A stretch of DNA of 64,000 nucleotides from Cytobacillus firmus DS1 (GCF_000565285.1 NZ_APVL01000001.1:124001-188000), one strand, 5' to 3'. Positions 7,482 to 16,504 are shown, counted from the stretch's first letter. Numbers and translations: made by a program. Notes: generated by a model not told the origin, from the sequence alone.

Positions 7482-8342
7482 ATGGAAAAATTAATAATTA
7501 CAGTAGCCCCAACAGGAGCACAAACCACCCGGGAACATACGCCTTATGTGCCATTATCGCCAAAAGAGATTGCCGATTCTGTTTATGAGTCATGGAAAGA
7601 GGGCGCGGCTATTGCTCATATTCATGTAAGGGATCATAGGGGAGAAAATACACTTAATCTGGATACGTATAAAGAAGTTATTGACCGTGTCCAGGATAAA
7701 TGCGATATTATCTTAAATTTAACAACTGCCGGGGGAATCGGAAATAATGATGAAGATCGGCTAAAGGTGTGTGAATTAAACCCTGAAATGGCTACTTTTG
7801 ATGCAGGGACCATGAACTTTGGTTCAGGTGTCTTTCACAATACACCTGAATTCCTGGAAAGATTGGCGGCTGTTACGAAAGAACGGCAAATCAAGCCGGA
7901 GATTGAGATCTTTGATGTTGGCATGATTCACAATACCCTGAGGATTGCTAAAAAGGGATTGATTGACGATCCATTCCATTTTCAATTTGTATTGGGTGTG
8001 CATGGCGGAATGCCGGCAACACCTAAAAACCTGATGTTTTTAATAGACAGCATTCCGGAAGGTTCTACATGGTCTGCAATTGGTGCAAGTAAGGATCAGT
8101 TAACCATCAATACGATGAGTATTCTATTAGGCGGACACGTTCGGGTAGGAATGGAGGATAGTGTCTATTTTCGAAGAGGTGAATTAGCTGAAACGAATGC
8201 TCAATTTGTGAATCGAATAGCGAATCTGGCTCAAACATTGGGAAGAGAGGTTGCCACTCCAGCTGAGGCCAGAAAAATCCTGGGGATAGATAAGCTGAAT
8301 AGAGGCAGTCTGGTTACATCCCTGAAGGGTGTCCAAAACTAG
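7482..8342 (+). CDS. Beta-keto acid cleavage enzyme (BKACE, DUF849)
   Basis: A 286-aa TIM-barrel enzyme of the BKACE family, which condenses a beta-keto acid with acetyl-CoA to give acetoacetate and a new acyl-CoA. The zinc ligands are visible in HIHVRD (about residue 47) and in the conserved RVGMED block (about 225), and NLTTAGG and FVLGVHGG follow the family pattern. The N-terminal motif reads APTGAQTT where the characterised 3-keto-5-aminohexanoate enzyme has a Glu in place of the Gln; this suggests a different substrate, by my recollection of that family. It is the first gene after a sigma-54 promoter and probably carries out the carbon-cleavage step of the operon. ATG 7482 follows AAAGAGGGA. 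Confidence 0.92.
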   Translation: MEKLIITVAPTGAQTTREHTPYVPLSPKEIADSVYESWKEGAAIAHIHVRDHRGENTLNLDTYKEVIDRVQDKCDIILNLTTAGGIGNNDEDRLKVCELNPEMATFDAGTMNFGSGVFHNTPEFLERLAAVTKERQIKPEIEIFDVGMIHNTLRIAKKGLIDDPFHFQFVLGVHGGMPATPKNLMFLIDSIPEGSTWSAIGASKDQLTINTMSILLGGHVRVGMEDSVYFRRGELAETNAQFVNRIANLAQTLGREVATPAEARKILGIDKLNRGSLVTSLKGVQN

Positions 8343-8371
8343 ATCAAGTGACAAGAATAGGGGGATTTAAG

Positions 8372-9436
8372 ATGAATATTGCGATTATGGGTGCAGGCTC
8401 TTTAGGAACAATCATTGGGGCACTAATGGCGGAAGGGGGAGAAAAAGTAGATTTAATCGATATTAATGAAAGTCATGTAAATAGGCTGAATCAATCCGGT
8501 GCAAAGCTTTCAGGTTTTATAAATAAAACGGTTCCCGTCAATGCTTTGACACCAAATCAAATAAGCAGCACATATGATTTAGTATTTCTATTAACCAAGC
8601 AGGTATTTACCTATGAATCTCTTCATCAATTACTTCCGTATCTGCATGAAAATAGCATCGTCTGTACGCTTCAAAACGGAATTCCTGAAGAGTATGTTGC
8701 TTCCATAGTTGGCGGCAGCAGGACGATTGGCGGGGCTGTTGGCTTTGGAGCGACATGGAAAGGCCCGGGTGAGTCTGAACTGACTACTGAATGGGAGACT
8801 GTAAAGAAATATGCATTTGAGATAGGGGAAACGGACGGAAGAATTACGTCCCGCTTATCGGATGTAAAAGCAGTATTGGAACATGTCGGCTATTGCAAAA
8901 TCACATCCAATATCAGCGGAATTAAATGGACAAAGTTATTAATGAATACGACATTCAGCGGAATGTCAGCGGCACTCGGCTGTACGTTCGGCGAAGTTCT
9001 GTCGAATAAGGAAGCAATGACCAGCTTAGCTTATATTGCGGATGAAACCATTAAAGTGGCACATGCGCAAGGGATCCAATTAACCAATATGCAGGGAAAA
9101 GACATGGAATTCCTGGAACTGAAGGAAGGTCAAGAGGTTAGTGAGAAAATGGACTTTTACCATGAGGTTTGGTCTCCTCACAGGAATCTAAAAGCGAGTA
9201 TGCTGCAGGATTTAGTACGGAAAGTGAAGACTGAGATTGACTTTATTAATGGCCATGTTTCGGAAAAAGGGAAAGCTTTCGGCATTCCTGCTCCTTATAA
9301 CGATTTAGTTGTGAAGCTTGTATCGGATGCTGAAAATAGGAAAACAGTTCCTGTTTTTTCTGATAATTTACCTTTTTTTGAATCTTTGAACGAGGAAATG
9401 AAAAATAAACCAAGTGCGCTTGTAAAGGAGAGATAA
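8372..9436 (+). CDS. Ketopantoate reductase-like (ApbA/PanE family) dehydrogenase
   Basis: About 354 aa. The N-terminal Rossmann motif GAGSLGTIIGA is followed by the LLTKQ and LQNGI blocks of PanE-like proteins. The C-terminal domain has the conserved Lys in IKWTKLLMNTTFSG and the TEIDFINGHVSEKG helix. It is about 50 residues longer than E. coli PanE, and its place in a catabolic operon argues against a pantothenate role. More likely it oxidises or reduces a hydroxy/keto acid connected with the BKACE substrate. ATG 8372 is chosen because AGGGGGA lies 6 bases upstream; the frame stays open back to 8348. Confidence 0.87.
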   Translation: MNIAIMGAGSLGTIIGALMAEGGEKVDLIDINESHVNRLNQSGAKLSGFINKTVPVNALTPNQISSTYDLVFLLTKQVFTYESLHQLLPYLHENSIVCTLQNGIPEEYVASIVGGSRTIGGAVGFGATWKGPGESELTTEWETVKKYAFEIGETDGRITSRLSDVKAVLEHVGYCKITSNISGIKWTKLLMNTTFSGMSAALGCTFGEVLSNKEAMTSLAYIADETIKVAHAQGIQLTNMQGKDMEFLELKEGQEVSEKMDFYHEVWSPHRNLKASMLQDLVRKVKTEIDFINGHVSEKGKAFGIPAPYNDLVVKLVSDAENRKTVPVFSDNLPFFESLNEEMKNKPSALVKER

Positions 9437-9439
9437 TCT

Positions 9440-9568
9440 ATGGCTATAGCATTGTTGATTTGGGTTGCCACAATCGCTTTTTCACTGATATGCGGTACAA
9501 TTCTGTGTTATAAAGTCGAAAAGTCAAAAGTGAAGCGCTGGGGATATTCCGGAAAACTATTTAAATAG
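9440..9568 (+). CDS. Small membrane peptide (42 aa), probable accessory to the symporter
   Basis: ATG 9440 follows AAAGGAGAG and lies 3 bp after the dehydrogenase stop; the frame ends 15 bp before the symporter start. The product has one hydrophobic helix (ALLIWVATIAFSLICGTILC) and a basic tail (KVEKSKVKRWGYSGKLFK). Very short proteins of this kind are encoded just before some sodium:solute symporters of Bacilli. The role as a symporter partner is inferred from position and topology. Confidence 0.7.
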   Translation: MAIALLIWVATIAFSLICGTILCYKVEKSKVKRWGYSGKLFK

Positions 9569-9583
9569 GAGGTGGTGACAGGA

Positions 9584-11155
9584 ATGTGGTATATTGCTGT
9601 ATTTGCATTTTATTTACTATTTATCGTGTGGACATGTCTGAAGAGCTTGAAGAATGTTGAATCCATGTCAGACTTTACAACTGGCGGACACCGGATGGGC
9701 TTATTTATTGGTGTTGGCACGTCTGTTGCCACATGGGTCAGTGTTGCCTCTGTCATGGGGGTTCCAGGTTATTTATATAGTTCGGGAGTGGCAGCCATCA
9801 TAGGATGGGTTGCGGGATGGTTTTTTGGTACCGCTTTAATTCCGATTGTTGCATATAAAGTCAGGAGACCGGAATCGCCGGCAAAAACTTTCCCTGAATT
9901 TATTCATCTCCGGTATGAACCATTAAAAAAGAATAGCCAATTGCGGACGCTGGTTGCGGCACTTATGCTTGTTGGATATTTTGTTTTTACGCATCTGCAG
10001 GTAGTCGGATTTGGAATTGTTTTTTCAACCATTACAGGTATGAAATACGAAATAGCCATTTTTGCTTTTCTCGTTTTCCTTCTTTTTACAAGCATAGGAG
10101 GCTTCTGGTCAGTAGCTGTTACAGATACCGTGAACACCATATTAATCATTTTAGGTGTAGTTCTGGGGGCTGTCGCTGTATTGGCTGCAGCAGGGGGATT
10201 CTCCAATATTTATGATACCCTGGCGGCTACAACTGCACCAACGGTTGTGGGAGGCGAAAGTCTATCAAAGGGTGTTTTATTATCTCCAGTCGGAACCTTT
10301 GGCTTAGGTGCGCTCTTCTCTATTTTCATATCCAATTCACTTGGGGCAGCCGTATCCCCTCACTGGGTAGCCAGAATGCTGGCACCTAAAAGCATTAAAG
10401 TAGCCATCATGCAGATGATGATCTCAGTCGTTTTGCTAATCGCCATTTTCGTTCCGTTAATCATTATTGGACTTGGTGCGAAAACATTGATTCCCAGCCT
10501 GCCGGCAGGCCAAACCACGGACTATATTATGCCGCTGGTAATCACGGAATATGCTCATCCTTTAGTGGGAGCACTTACTTTAGTCGCTTTATGTGCGGCA
10601 GCTGTATCGACAGCCAATTCCATGCTGCTGCATTGCGGGACATCGCTTTATTATGATATTTACAAAAATATATTCACATCAAAAACTACTGAGGAAAATT
10701 CGAAAAAGCATTTAAGGTATACCGTTCTGGCACTTGGTGTTTTAGCTGTGGTGAGTGCCATTAAACCGCCAGTGCTGCTGGCAATGGGATTCACGTATGT
10801 GTACGGAGGATTCGGAGCCGCTTTCTTCTTTGTCGTCTATTTAGGTTTATATTGGAAGCGAATGAACAGCGCGGGTGCATATGCCAACATTATTGTTGGT
10901 ACGGCTGTATATATCATTGCCAAGGTATTGGGAGCAACTAATCCATTTATCATTGCTCTGGCGGCTGCTTTTGTAAGCGTTTTAATTGCCGTTAAAATTG
11001 GCAAGAAAGCACCGCTTGAAGCGTATGAACCTTATTTTGAAAGCGAAATAAGCAGCTCAACCAAAAAGGTTATCTCAACTATTCAGGATGATTATGCTCA
11101 GGAAGAAAACATGCAAAAGACGGCTTCCGGGTCGAAAGAGGCAGTTGAGGGATAA
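9584..11155 (+). CDS. Sodium:solute symporter (SSS family)
   Basis: About 523 aa with some 13 hydrophobic segments and a hydrophilic C-terminal tail of about 45 residues. The N-terminal block SDFTTGGHRMGLFIGVGTSVATWVS and the NSMLLHCGTSLYYDIYK block late in the protein are characteristic of SSS transporters, which take up small organic solutes with Na+. Its place in the BKACE operon suggests it imports the operon's substrate, probably a small carboxylate or betaine-like compound. ATG 9584 is chosen because AGGAGGTG is 10 bases upstream; in-frame GTG codons at 9572 and 9575 overlap that site. Confidence 0.9.
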   Translation: MWYIAVFAFYLLFIVWTCLKSLKNVESMSDFTTGGHRMGLFIGVGTSVATWVSVASVMGVPGYLYSSGVAAIIGWVAGWFFGTALIPIVAYKVRRPESPAKTFPEFIHLRYEPLKKNSQLRTLVAALMLVGYFVFTHLQVVGFGIVFSTITGMKYEIAIFAFLVFLLFTSIGGFWSVAVTDTVNTILIILGVVLGAVAVLAAAGGFSNIYDTLAATTAPTVVGGESLSKGVLLSPVGTFGLGALFSIFISNSLGAAVSPHWVARMLAPKSIKVAIMQMMISVVLLIAIFVPLIIIGLGAKTLIPSLPAGQTTDYIMPLVITEYAHPLVGALTLVALCAAAVSTANSMLLHCGTSLYYDIYKNIFTSKTTEENSKKHLRYTVLALGVLAVVSAIKPPVLLAMGFTYVYGGFGAAFFFVVYLGLYWKRMNSAGAYANIIVGTAVYIIAKVLGATNPFIIALAAAFVSVLIAVKIGKKAPLEAYEPYFESEISSSTKKVISTIQDDYAQEENMQKTASGSKEAVEG

Positions 11156-11174
11156 AGAGGAGATGGGCTTAAAA

Positions 11175-11915
11175 ATGAAATTATTAGGGAAGGTTGCTGT
11201 CATTACCGGTGCAGGGCAAGGCATCGGTGCAGCCACAGCTAAGAAATTTGCAAAAGAAGGAGCAAAATTAGTCTTAGCTGATTTAAATGAGAAGAATCTA
11301 TTGGATAGGGCAGAGGAAATTAGAAAAGCCGATGGAGAAGCCATCTATGTTGTATGCAATGTGGCAGATCGGAATGAAGTCAGTCAATTATTTGAAGAAG
11401 CGTTAGTCCAATACGGCCGTGTAGATATTGTCATAAACAATGCCGGTATTGTTCAGGATGCACAGCTGACAAATATGACAGAATCCCAATGGGATCAGGT
11501 CATTGATGTAAATCTAAAGGGTGTTTTCAATGTCGGCCAGTATGCAGCAAAAATAATGAAAGATCAGGGAAAAGGAGTCATCCTTAATGCCTCTTCTGTT
11601 GTAGGGATATACGGCAACTTTGGCCAGTCCAATTATGCCGCAGCTAAATGGGGAGTAAACGGAATGACTAAAACCTGGGCGAAGGAACTGGGGAAATACG
11701 GGATTCGTGTCAATGCCATTGCCCCTGGATTTATTGAGACGGACATGACCAGCGTTCTGCCTGAAAAGGTAAAGGACATTATGAAAGCAAAGTCGCCCTT
11801 AAATCAAATGGGCAGACCCGAAGACATAGCAAACGGATATGCCTTCCTGGCTTCAGACGAAGCGCGCTTTATCACTGGAGCCATTTTGAGTATAGATGGG
11901 GGACTTGTAATCTGA
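11175..11915 (+). CDS. Short-chain dehydrogenase/reductase (FabG-like)
   Basis: About 246 aa, the normal SDR length. It has the cofactor motif TGAGQGIGAA (about residues 11-20), NNAG (about 87), the catalytic Ser in NASSVVG and YAAAK (Tyr and Lys), and a C-terminal ITGAILSIDGG typical of FabG-like enzymes. Asp in VLADL after beta-strand 2 suggests NAD(H), as expected for an oxidising catabolic enzyme. In this operon it could oxidise a beta-hydroxy acid to the beta-keto acid used by the BKACE enzyme. The start is uncertain: ATG 11163 and ATG 11175 both follow GAGGAG, and homologous enzymes begin close to 11175. Confidence 0.9.
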   Translation: MKLLGKVAVITGAGQGIGAATAKKFAKEGAKLVLADLNEKNLLDRAEEIRKADGEAIYVVCNVADRNEVSQLFEEALVQYGRVDIVINNAGIVQDAQLTNMTESQWDQVIDVNLKGVFNVGQYAAKIMKDQGKGVILNASSVVGIYGNFGQSNYAAAKWGVNGMTKTWAKELGKYGIRVNAIAPGFIETDMTSVLPEKVKDIMKAKSPLNQMGRPEDIANGYAFLASDEARFITGAILSIDGGLVI

Positions 11916-12306
11916 TTTGGTGACAGGCACCACCCGAAAAATCTTGTTTCACAAAAGTTTCATGAGGATGTAGAGGCAGGCGCTCGGAATGAGTAAGCTT
12001 CCTTTCAAGATCCACACAAAATTACAGAGGTATAGTCAGGCAGTGCTGCTGTCAGGCTATGCCTTTTTTCTTGGTTTAGGGAGAAATGACTTTATTAGGT
12101 CAAAGAGCCTGATCCTCTGTCCCGGTTAAGTCTCATATTCTGTTAAAAAATGAAATTTTTCTACAGCATATTTCGTGCAAAATAGATCTAATTTCCTGTT
12201 CTGAAAACTGTTAATCAGGTCTTTTGATTCTTATATGAAAAATTTGGATTTGATACCTTTATAGTGTATTAAAAAAATTCTGAATAATATAACTAGGAGG
12301 TAGGGG
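11916..12306. other. Intergenic region between the BKACE operon and the S8 protease
   Basis: It contains a short GGTGacaggCACC hairpin at about 11920, the operon terminator at 12029-12070 and an AT-rich stretch (12130-12290) that presumably carries the protease promoter. No gene was seen. Confidence 0.5.
12029..12070 (+). terminator. Intrinsic terminator of the BKACE operon
   Basis: A long imperfect stem (GGTATAG.../...CTATGCC, one internal mismatch) is followed by cttttttctt. Confidence 0.75.
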
Positions 12307-15300
12307 ATGAGGATTAAAAGATCAGCAGTGGCCTTATTAATGTTCATGTTAATCTTCTCCAGTTCGGTATCTGCAGCCGCTGTGCCTGAGAAAACACCGA
12401 GCAGCAAGGGAGAAGAAAACCGCAAGACCATCCAGGAAATAAAGAAAAGCGAGCTGGACAAGCAGTACAGCCAAACTGATATTGTCAGGGTCATCGTGGA
12501 GATGAAGACAGAGCCATCTGTCCTTTATGCCCAAAAGCAAAAGAAGAAGTATAAAGAACTTCCAGATGCAACAAAGCAGAAGCTGAAAAATGAAAAGCTG
12601 TCTGAACAGCAGAAGGTAAAGGATCGCGCTAAAAAGAATAAAGTGAAAATGATTGAGCGCGAAAGCTTTACGACGATCGTAAATGGCTTTAGTGCTGAAA
12701 TGATGTATGGAGACATTGAGCTTGTAGAAGAAATGCCGGAAGTGGCCGAAGTACAAGTGGTCAATGAATACGAAAAGCCGCAGGAAAAGCCGGATATGCT
12801 CTACAGCAAAGAGCTCGTACAAGCTCAGGAAGCTTGGCGTGATTATGGATTTAAAGGTGAGGGCATGGTAGTCGGGGTCATTGATACCGGTATGGATCCT
12901 TCTCACCGCGATATGGTTTTAGCCGATGAATCAGAAAAGGAATTGACGAAGGCGGAAATCTCCAAGTTTAAAAAAGATAATGGTCTTCTAGGAAAATATT
13001 ATTCTGAAAAAGTACCATATGGATACAACTATATGGATGAAAATGACACGATCCGTGATATCGGCCCGGATGCTTCCATGCATGGAATGCACGTTGCCGG
13101 AACTGTCGGAGCGAATGGCGATGAGGAGAACGGCGGCATTAAAGGAGTAGCACCAGAAGCCCAGATACTTGCGCTTAAAGTTTTCGGAAATGACCCGAAT
13201 ATGCCTTCTACATACAGTGATATTTATGTAAAGGCAATTGATGATGCGATTGTACTTGGTGCAGACGTACTGAATATGAGTCTTGGTTCAACGGCCGGGT
13301 TCGTCAGCCCAGAGTCAGCTGAACAAAAAGCGATTGCCAGAGCAGTAGAAAACGGCATTTTAATGTCTATTTCTGCGGGGAACTCTGCGCACTTTGGAAA
13401 TGGATTTGCAAATCCAAGCAGTGAAAACCCGGATATCGGTGTTTCCGGATCCCCTGGGGTATCCTATGACTCTCTGCAGGTAGCATCCATTGAAAATACC
13501 TTCATGGATCTTGATGCAGTGAACTATCAATACGGTGAAGAGTCCGGAAAAGCTGCGTTTTTATCAGCAGGAAATGTTCACCCGAACGATGTTGAGACGA
13601 AAACATTTGAAGTGGCATACGGCGGACTGGGCAAGCCTGAAGAGCTGTCGGGTGTTGCAGGAAAATACGCTTTAATTCAGCGAGGGGAACTGGCATTTGT
13701 TGATAAAGCGAAAAATGCCCAGGCCGCAGGAGCCGTTGGGGTCATTATCTACAATAATGCTGACGGATATGTCAACATGGCGAGCGATCCGTCCATTACA
13801 ATTCCGCAGCTGTTCATGCTGAAGACTGACGGTGACAAGCTGGCAGCAGCCATTCAGGATGGGCAGACAGTTACTCTTTCTTTTAACGGGGAAAAAACAA
13901 AATCAGCAAACCCTGAAGCAGGCAAAATGAGCGCCTTCACTTCATGGGGATTAACACCAAACCTGGACTTCAAGCCTGAAATTACAGCTCCGGGCGGACA
14001 AATTTATTCTACTCTTGAGAATAACCAGTACGGTATGATGAGCGGTACATCCATGGCAGCTCCTCATGTATCCGGAGGTGCGGCACTTGTTCTTGAGCGT
14101 GTGGATACAGAATTTGGCATAACCGGCTTTGACCGAGTCAACGTTGCGAAGAACCTGATGATGAATACAGCGGCACCGGTCATTGATAAAGGAACCGTAA
14201 ACAGTGCATTTAATTGGAATATCCCGTATTCTCCGCGCCGCCAGGGTTCCGGCATCATGCAGCTTCATTCGGCATTATCTTCTCCTGTTATCGTAACGGA
14301 GGCTTCAACGAATGAAGGAAAAGTGGCTTTAAAAGAAGTAGGCGATACATTTGAATTTACTCTAAAAGCGCAAAACTTCAGTGATGAAGATGTGGCTTAC
14401 GATGTAGCAGCGAATCTTCAGACTGATTTTGCAGCCTATGGAGAGATGGGATGGGCAGCAGATGAGTTGGAAGCTCAGAAGATTTTAGATGCTTCTGTAA
14501 AAGTGGATGGCCAGGATGCAGCAGTGGTAACCGTTCCTGCGAATGGTTCTGTAAGCTTTAAAGTAAGTGTGGATGTCAGCAATGCAAAAGTGGTTGATCC
14601 TTCAGTGACAGGAAACTGGGACACTCCTCTGGAAATCAACGAGGTATTCCCGAATGGATACTTTGTGGAAGGGTATGTCACTTTGACAGACTCAACTGAC
14701 GTGAACCCGCAATTAACGGTTCCTTATGTAGGCTTCAAGGGTGATTGGGACAAAGCTCCGATCCTTGACGGCATGAAGTATGATGACAGTTCTTTCTATG
14801 GAATGGCAGGAGCTGTTTCTGAAACAGCCGAGGGCTATTCCTACTTGGGATATGATCCGGTAAATGACGCATTCAGCGGTGATGCGATTGCGATATCTCC
14901 GAACGGAGACAAAGTTCAGGATCAATTCATTCCGGTTCTTTCATTCCTGAGAAATGCGAAACAAGCAGAATTCGCAATTACAGATGAAGATGGAAAAACA
15001 CTAAGAAAGCTGCGCACGGAAAACAGCCTCCGCAAGCATTATTACGATGGAGGACTTGGTCCGAACTATACGCTTAACCCGAATTGGGGCTGGGATGGAA
15101 AAATCAGCAATCAGCTTGCACAGGATGGACAGTACTATTTTGAGATTAAGTCTGTCATCGATTATGCAGGAGCAGAATGGCAGTCCGTGAAAATCCCTGT
15201 GAAAGTGGACACGGCTGCGCCAAGCGTACAGGCTGAGCTTATCGAAGGCAACACAGCCCTAAAGCTGGAAGCAGCTGATAACCCTGACGGTTCAGGCATT

Positions 15301-16137
15301 TCGTTTATTGATATTTTCGTAGATGAAGAGTCCATTCTGGAAGAAGCGCTAAGCGGAGATACAGAAGAATTTACTCTTCCGGAAGAACTGGAAGCTGGCA
15401 CAAATGTTAAGGTTGTAGCCTACGACTTTGCCGGCAACTCTTCCGAAGCAACTGTGGAAGTGGGCGAAGTGAGCAATGACAAGACCGTTCCATACGTGTA
15501 CCTTGATGAGCCTGCGGCGCTTGAAGTGTACAACACGAATGAACTCACTGTCAGCGGCACGATTAAAGAAGAGTCTGGCATGAAGGAATTCACCATTGCC
15601 GGAACTCCTATTGAGACAACTTACAACGAAGCAAAAGGCGAATATGAATTTGAAACAACGATGACGTTTGAAGATGGCGTTCACAGCCTGGAAGTGAAAG
15701 CAGTGGATACTGCGAATAATGCGATTTCTTTCAAACGCACAATCATCGTCGACGCGACAGGCCCGACGGTCGAAATCGATGGACTGCCTTCAAGCAAATA
15801 CATTAAGCATAACAAGAAAGACCCTGTCATCAACATCACAGTGACAGATAATTTTGACCAGCTTCGCTTCTCTCAGGACGGCAGCGAGCTGTTCTACCAG
15901 GAATTTCAGGAGCCTTATGCAATGAGAGGCATCGAAAAAGAATTCAAAAATATTAAACTTTCTTTGAAGGAAGGCTTAAACGTTTTCACGTTCGAAGCAG
16001 AGGACCTGGCCGGCAACAAAACAACCAAGACGGTCGAACTATACAAGCTGAAAAAAGGCGAACAGCCTCCGCAAAACCACGAAACTCCTGATGGCCCGGT
16101 GAAGCCTGGGAAAGGGAATGGAAAGAAAGATAAGTAA
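12307..16137 (+). CDS. Large secreted subtilisin-like serine protease (S8) with PA and Ig/Fn3-like domains
   Basis: A 1276-aa exported protease. Signal peptide about residues 1-24 (ending SSVSAAA), an I9-like propeptide (about 55-155), then an S8 catalytic domain with Asp193 in VVGVIDTGMD, His259 in MHGMHVAGT and Ser582 in GTSMAAPHVSGG. A PA (protease-associated) domain (about 420-540) is inserted between the catalytic His and Ser, as in Vpr of B. subtilis. The C-terminal 600 residues form several Ig/Fn3-like domains, making it much longer than Vpr (about 800 aa). The tail is Lys/Pro/Gly-rich and there is no LPxTG motif, so it is probably free or wall-associated by charge. AGGAGGTAGGGG precedes ATG 12307. 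Confidence 0.93.
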   Translation: MRIKRSAVALLMFMLIFSSSVSAAAVPEKTPSSKGEENRKTIQEIKKSELDKQYSQTDIVRVIVEMKTEPSVLYAQKQKKKYKELPDATKQKLKNEKLSEQQKVKDRAKKNKVKMIERESFTTIVNGFSAEMMYGDIELVEEMPEVAEVQVVNEYEKPQEKPDMLYSKELVQAQEAWRDYGFKGEGMVVGVIDTGMDPSHRDMVLADESEKELTKAEISKFKKDNGLLGKYYSEKVPYGYNYMDENDTIRDIGPDASMHGMHVAGTVGANGDEENGGIKGVAPEAQILALKVFGNDPNMPSTYSDIYVKAIDDAIVLGADVLNMSLGSTAGFVSPESAEQKAIARAVENGILMSISAGNSAHFGNGFANPSSENPDIGVSGSPGVSYDSLQVASIENTFMDLDAVNYQYGEESGKAAFLSAGNVHPNDVETKTFEVAYGGLGKPEELSGVAGKYALIQRGELAFVDKAKNAQAAGAVGVIIYNNADGYVNMASDPSITIPQLFMLKTDGDKLAAAIQDGQTVTLSFNGEKTKSANPEAGKMSAFTSWGLTPNLDFKPEITAPGGQIYSTLENNQYGMMSGTSMAAPHVSGGAALVLERVDTEFGITGFDRVNVAKNLMMNTAAPVIDKGTVNSAFNWNIPYSPRRQGSGIMQLHSALSSPVIVTEASTNEGKVALKEVGDTFEFTLKAQNFSDEDVAYDVAANLQTDFAAYGEMGWAADELEAQKILDASVKVDGQDAAVVTVPANGSVSFKVSVDVSNAKVVDPSVTGNWDTPLEINEVFPNGYFVEGYVTLTDSTDVNPQLTVPYVGFKGDWDKAPILDGMKYDDSSFYGMAGAVSETAEGYSYLGYDPVNDAFSGDAIAISPNGDKVQDQFIPVLSFLRNAKQAEFAITDEDGKTLRKLRTENSLRKHYYDGGLGPNYTLNPNWGWDGKISNQLAQDGQYYFEIKSVIDYAGAEWQSVKIPVKVDTAAPSVQAELIEGNTALKLEAADNPDGSGISFIDIFVDEESILEEALSGDTEEFTLPEELEAGTNVKVVAYDFAGNSSEATVEVGEVSNDKTVPYVYLDEPAALEVYNTNELTVSGTIKEESGMKEFTIAGTPIETTYNEAKGEYEFETTMTFEDGVHSLEVKAVDTANNAISFKRTIIVDATGPTVEIDGLPSSKYIKHNKKDPVINITVTDNFDQLRFSQDGSELFYQEFQEPYAMRGIEKEFKNIKLSLKEGLNVFTFEAEDLAGNKTTKTVELYKLKKGEQPPQNHETPDGPVKPGKGNGKKDK

Positions 16138-16147
16138 TAGTATGGGG

Positions 16148-16186
16148 AAACCCGGCTTCCTTTGGTGGAGCCGGGTTTTCTTTTTG
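16148..16186 (+). terminator. Intrinsic terminator after the S8 protease gene
   Basis: Stem AAACCCGGCT/AGCCGGGTTT followed by tcttttt. Confidence 0.85.
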
Positions 16187-16210
16187 AGGAGATGGCGAGC
16201 AGAAGGGGAT

Positions 16211-16387
16211 TTTGCAAAATAGACGAAGAGGATCTGCAAATAGAACGCTGATTTTGCAAATAGAAAAGCACTTTTTGCAAACAGAAAATCAATCTGCAAA
16301 TAGATGAATTGGACCTGCAAATAGAAAAGCTGATTCTGCAATTAGAACCTTTAATCTGCAAATAGGATCATAAAACGTGCAAATAGA
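16211..16387. repeat. Tandem array of TGCAAATAGA motifs with about 21-bp period
   Basis: Nine copies of TGCAAATAGA-like motifs start at 16213, 16235, 16255, 16276, 16295, 16316, 16337, 16357 and 16378, so the spacing is 19-22 bp (about two helical turns), while the sequence between copies is not conserved. The variable spacing rules out a protein repeat. Function unknown. Confidence 0.8.
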
Positions 16388-16429
16388 CCAGTCTCTCTGC
16401 TGCAGACTGGTTATAAGCTGAAATGATTG

Positions 16430-16487
16430 TTGACTATTCAGTTGAACTGTATTATCTTATTATTAAGTTGAACTATATAGCTGAACT
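16430..16487 (+). promoter_or_regulatory. Putative padR promoter with repeated TTGAACT operator-like motifs
   Basis: A TTGACT / 17 bp / TATCTT promoter candidate lies at 16430-16458. Three G(T/C)TGAACT motifs start at 16441, 16467 and 16480, the first inside the spacer, and could be bound by the PadR-type product for autoregulation. A stem CCAGTCT/AGACTGG at 16388-16410 lies just upstream. Confidence 0.4.
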
Positions 16488-16504
16488 GAATAGAGGCTGA
16501 GAAT

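Noticed and set aside
7482..11915. Carnitine catabolism operon
   Set aside because: A BKACE enzyme and transporter would fit, but the characteristic L-carnitine dehydrogenase and betainyl-CoA thioesterase are absent and the BKACE motif lacks the usual Glu, so no substrate was assigned.
12349..12906. 185-codon open frame antisense to the S8 protease gene
   Set aside because: It lies opposite well-supported coding sequence, has Phe/Leu/His-rich shadow composition and no ribosome binding site.
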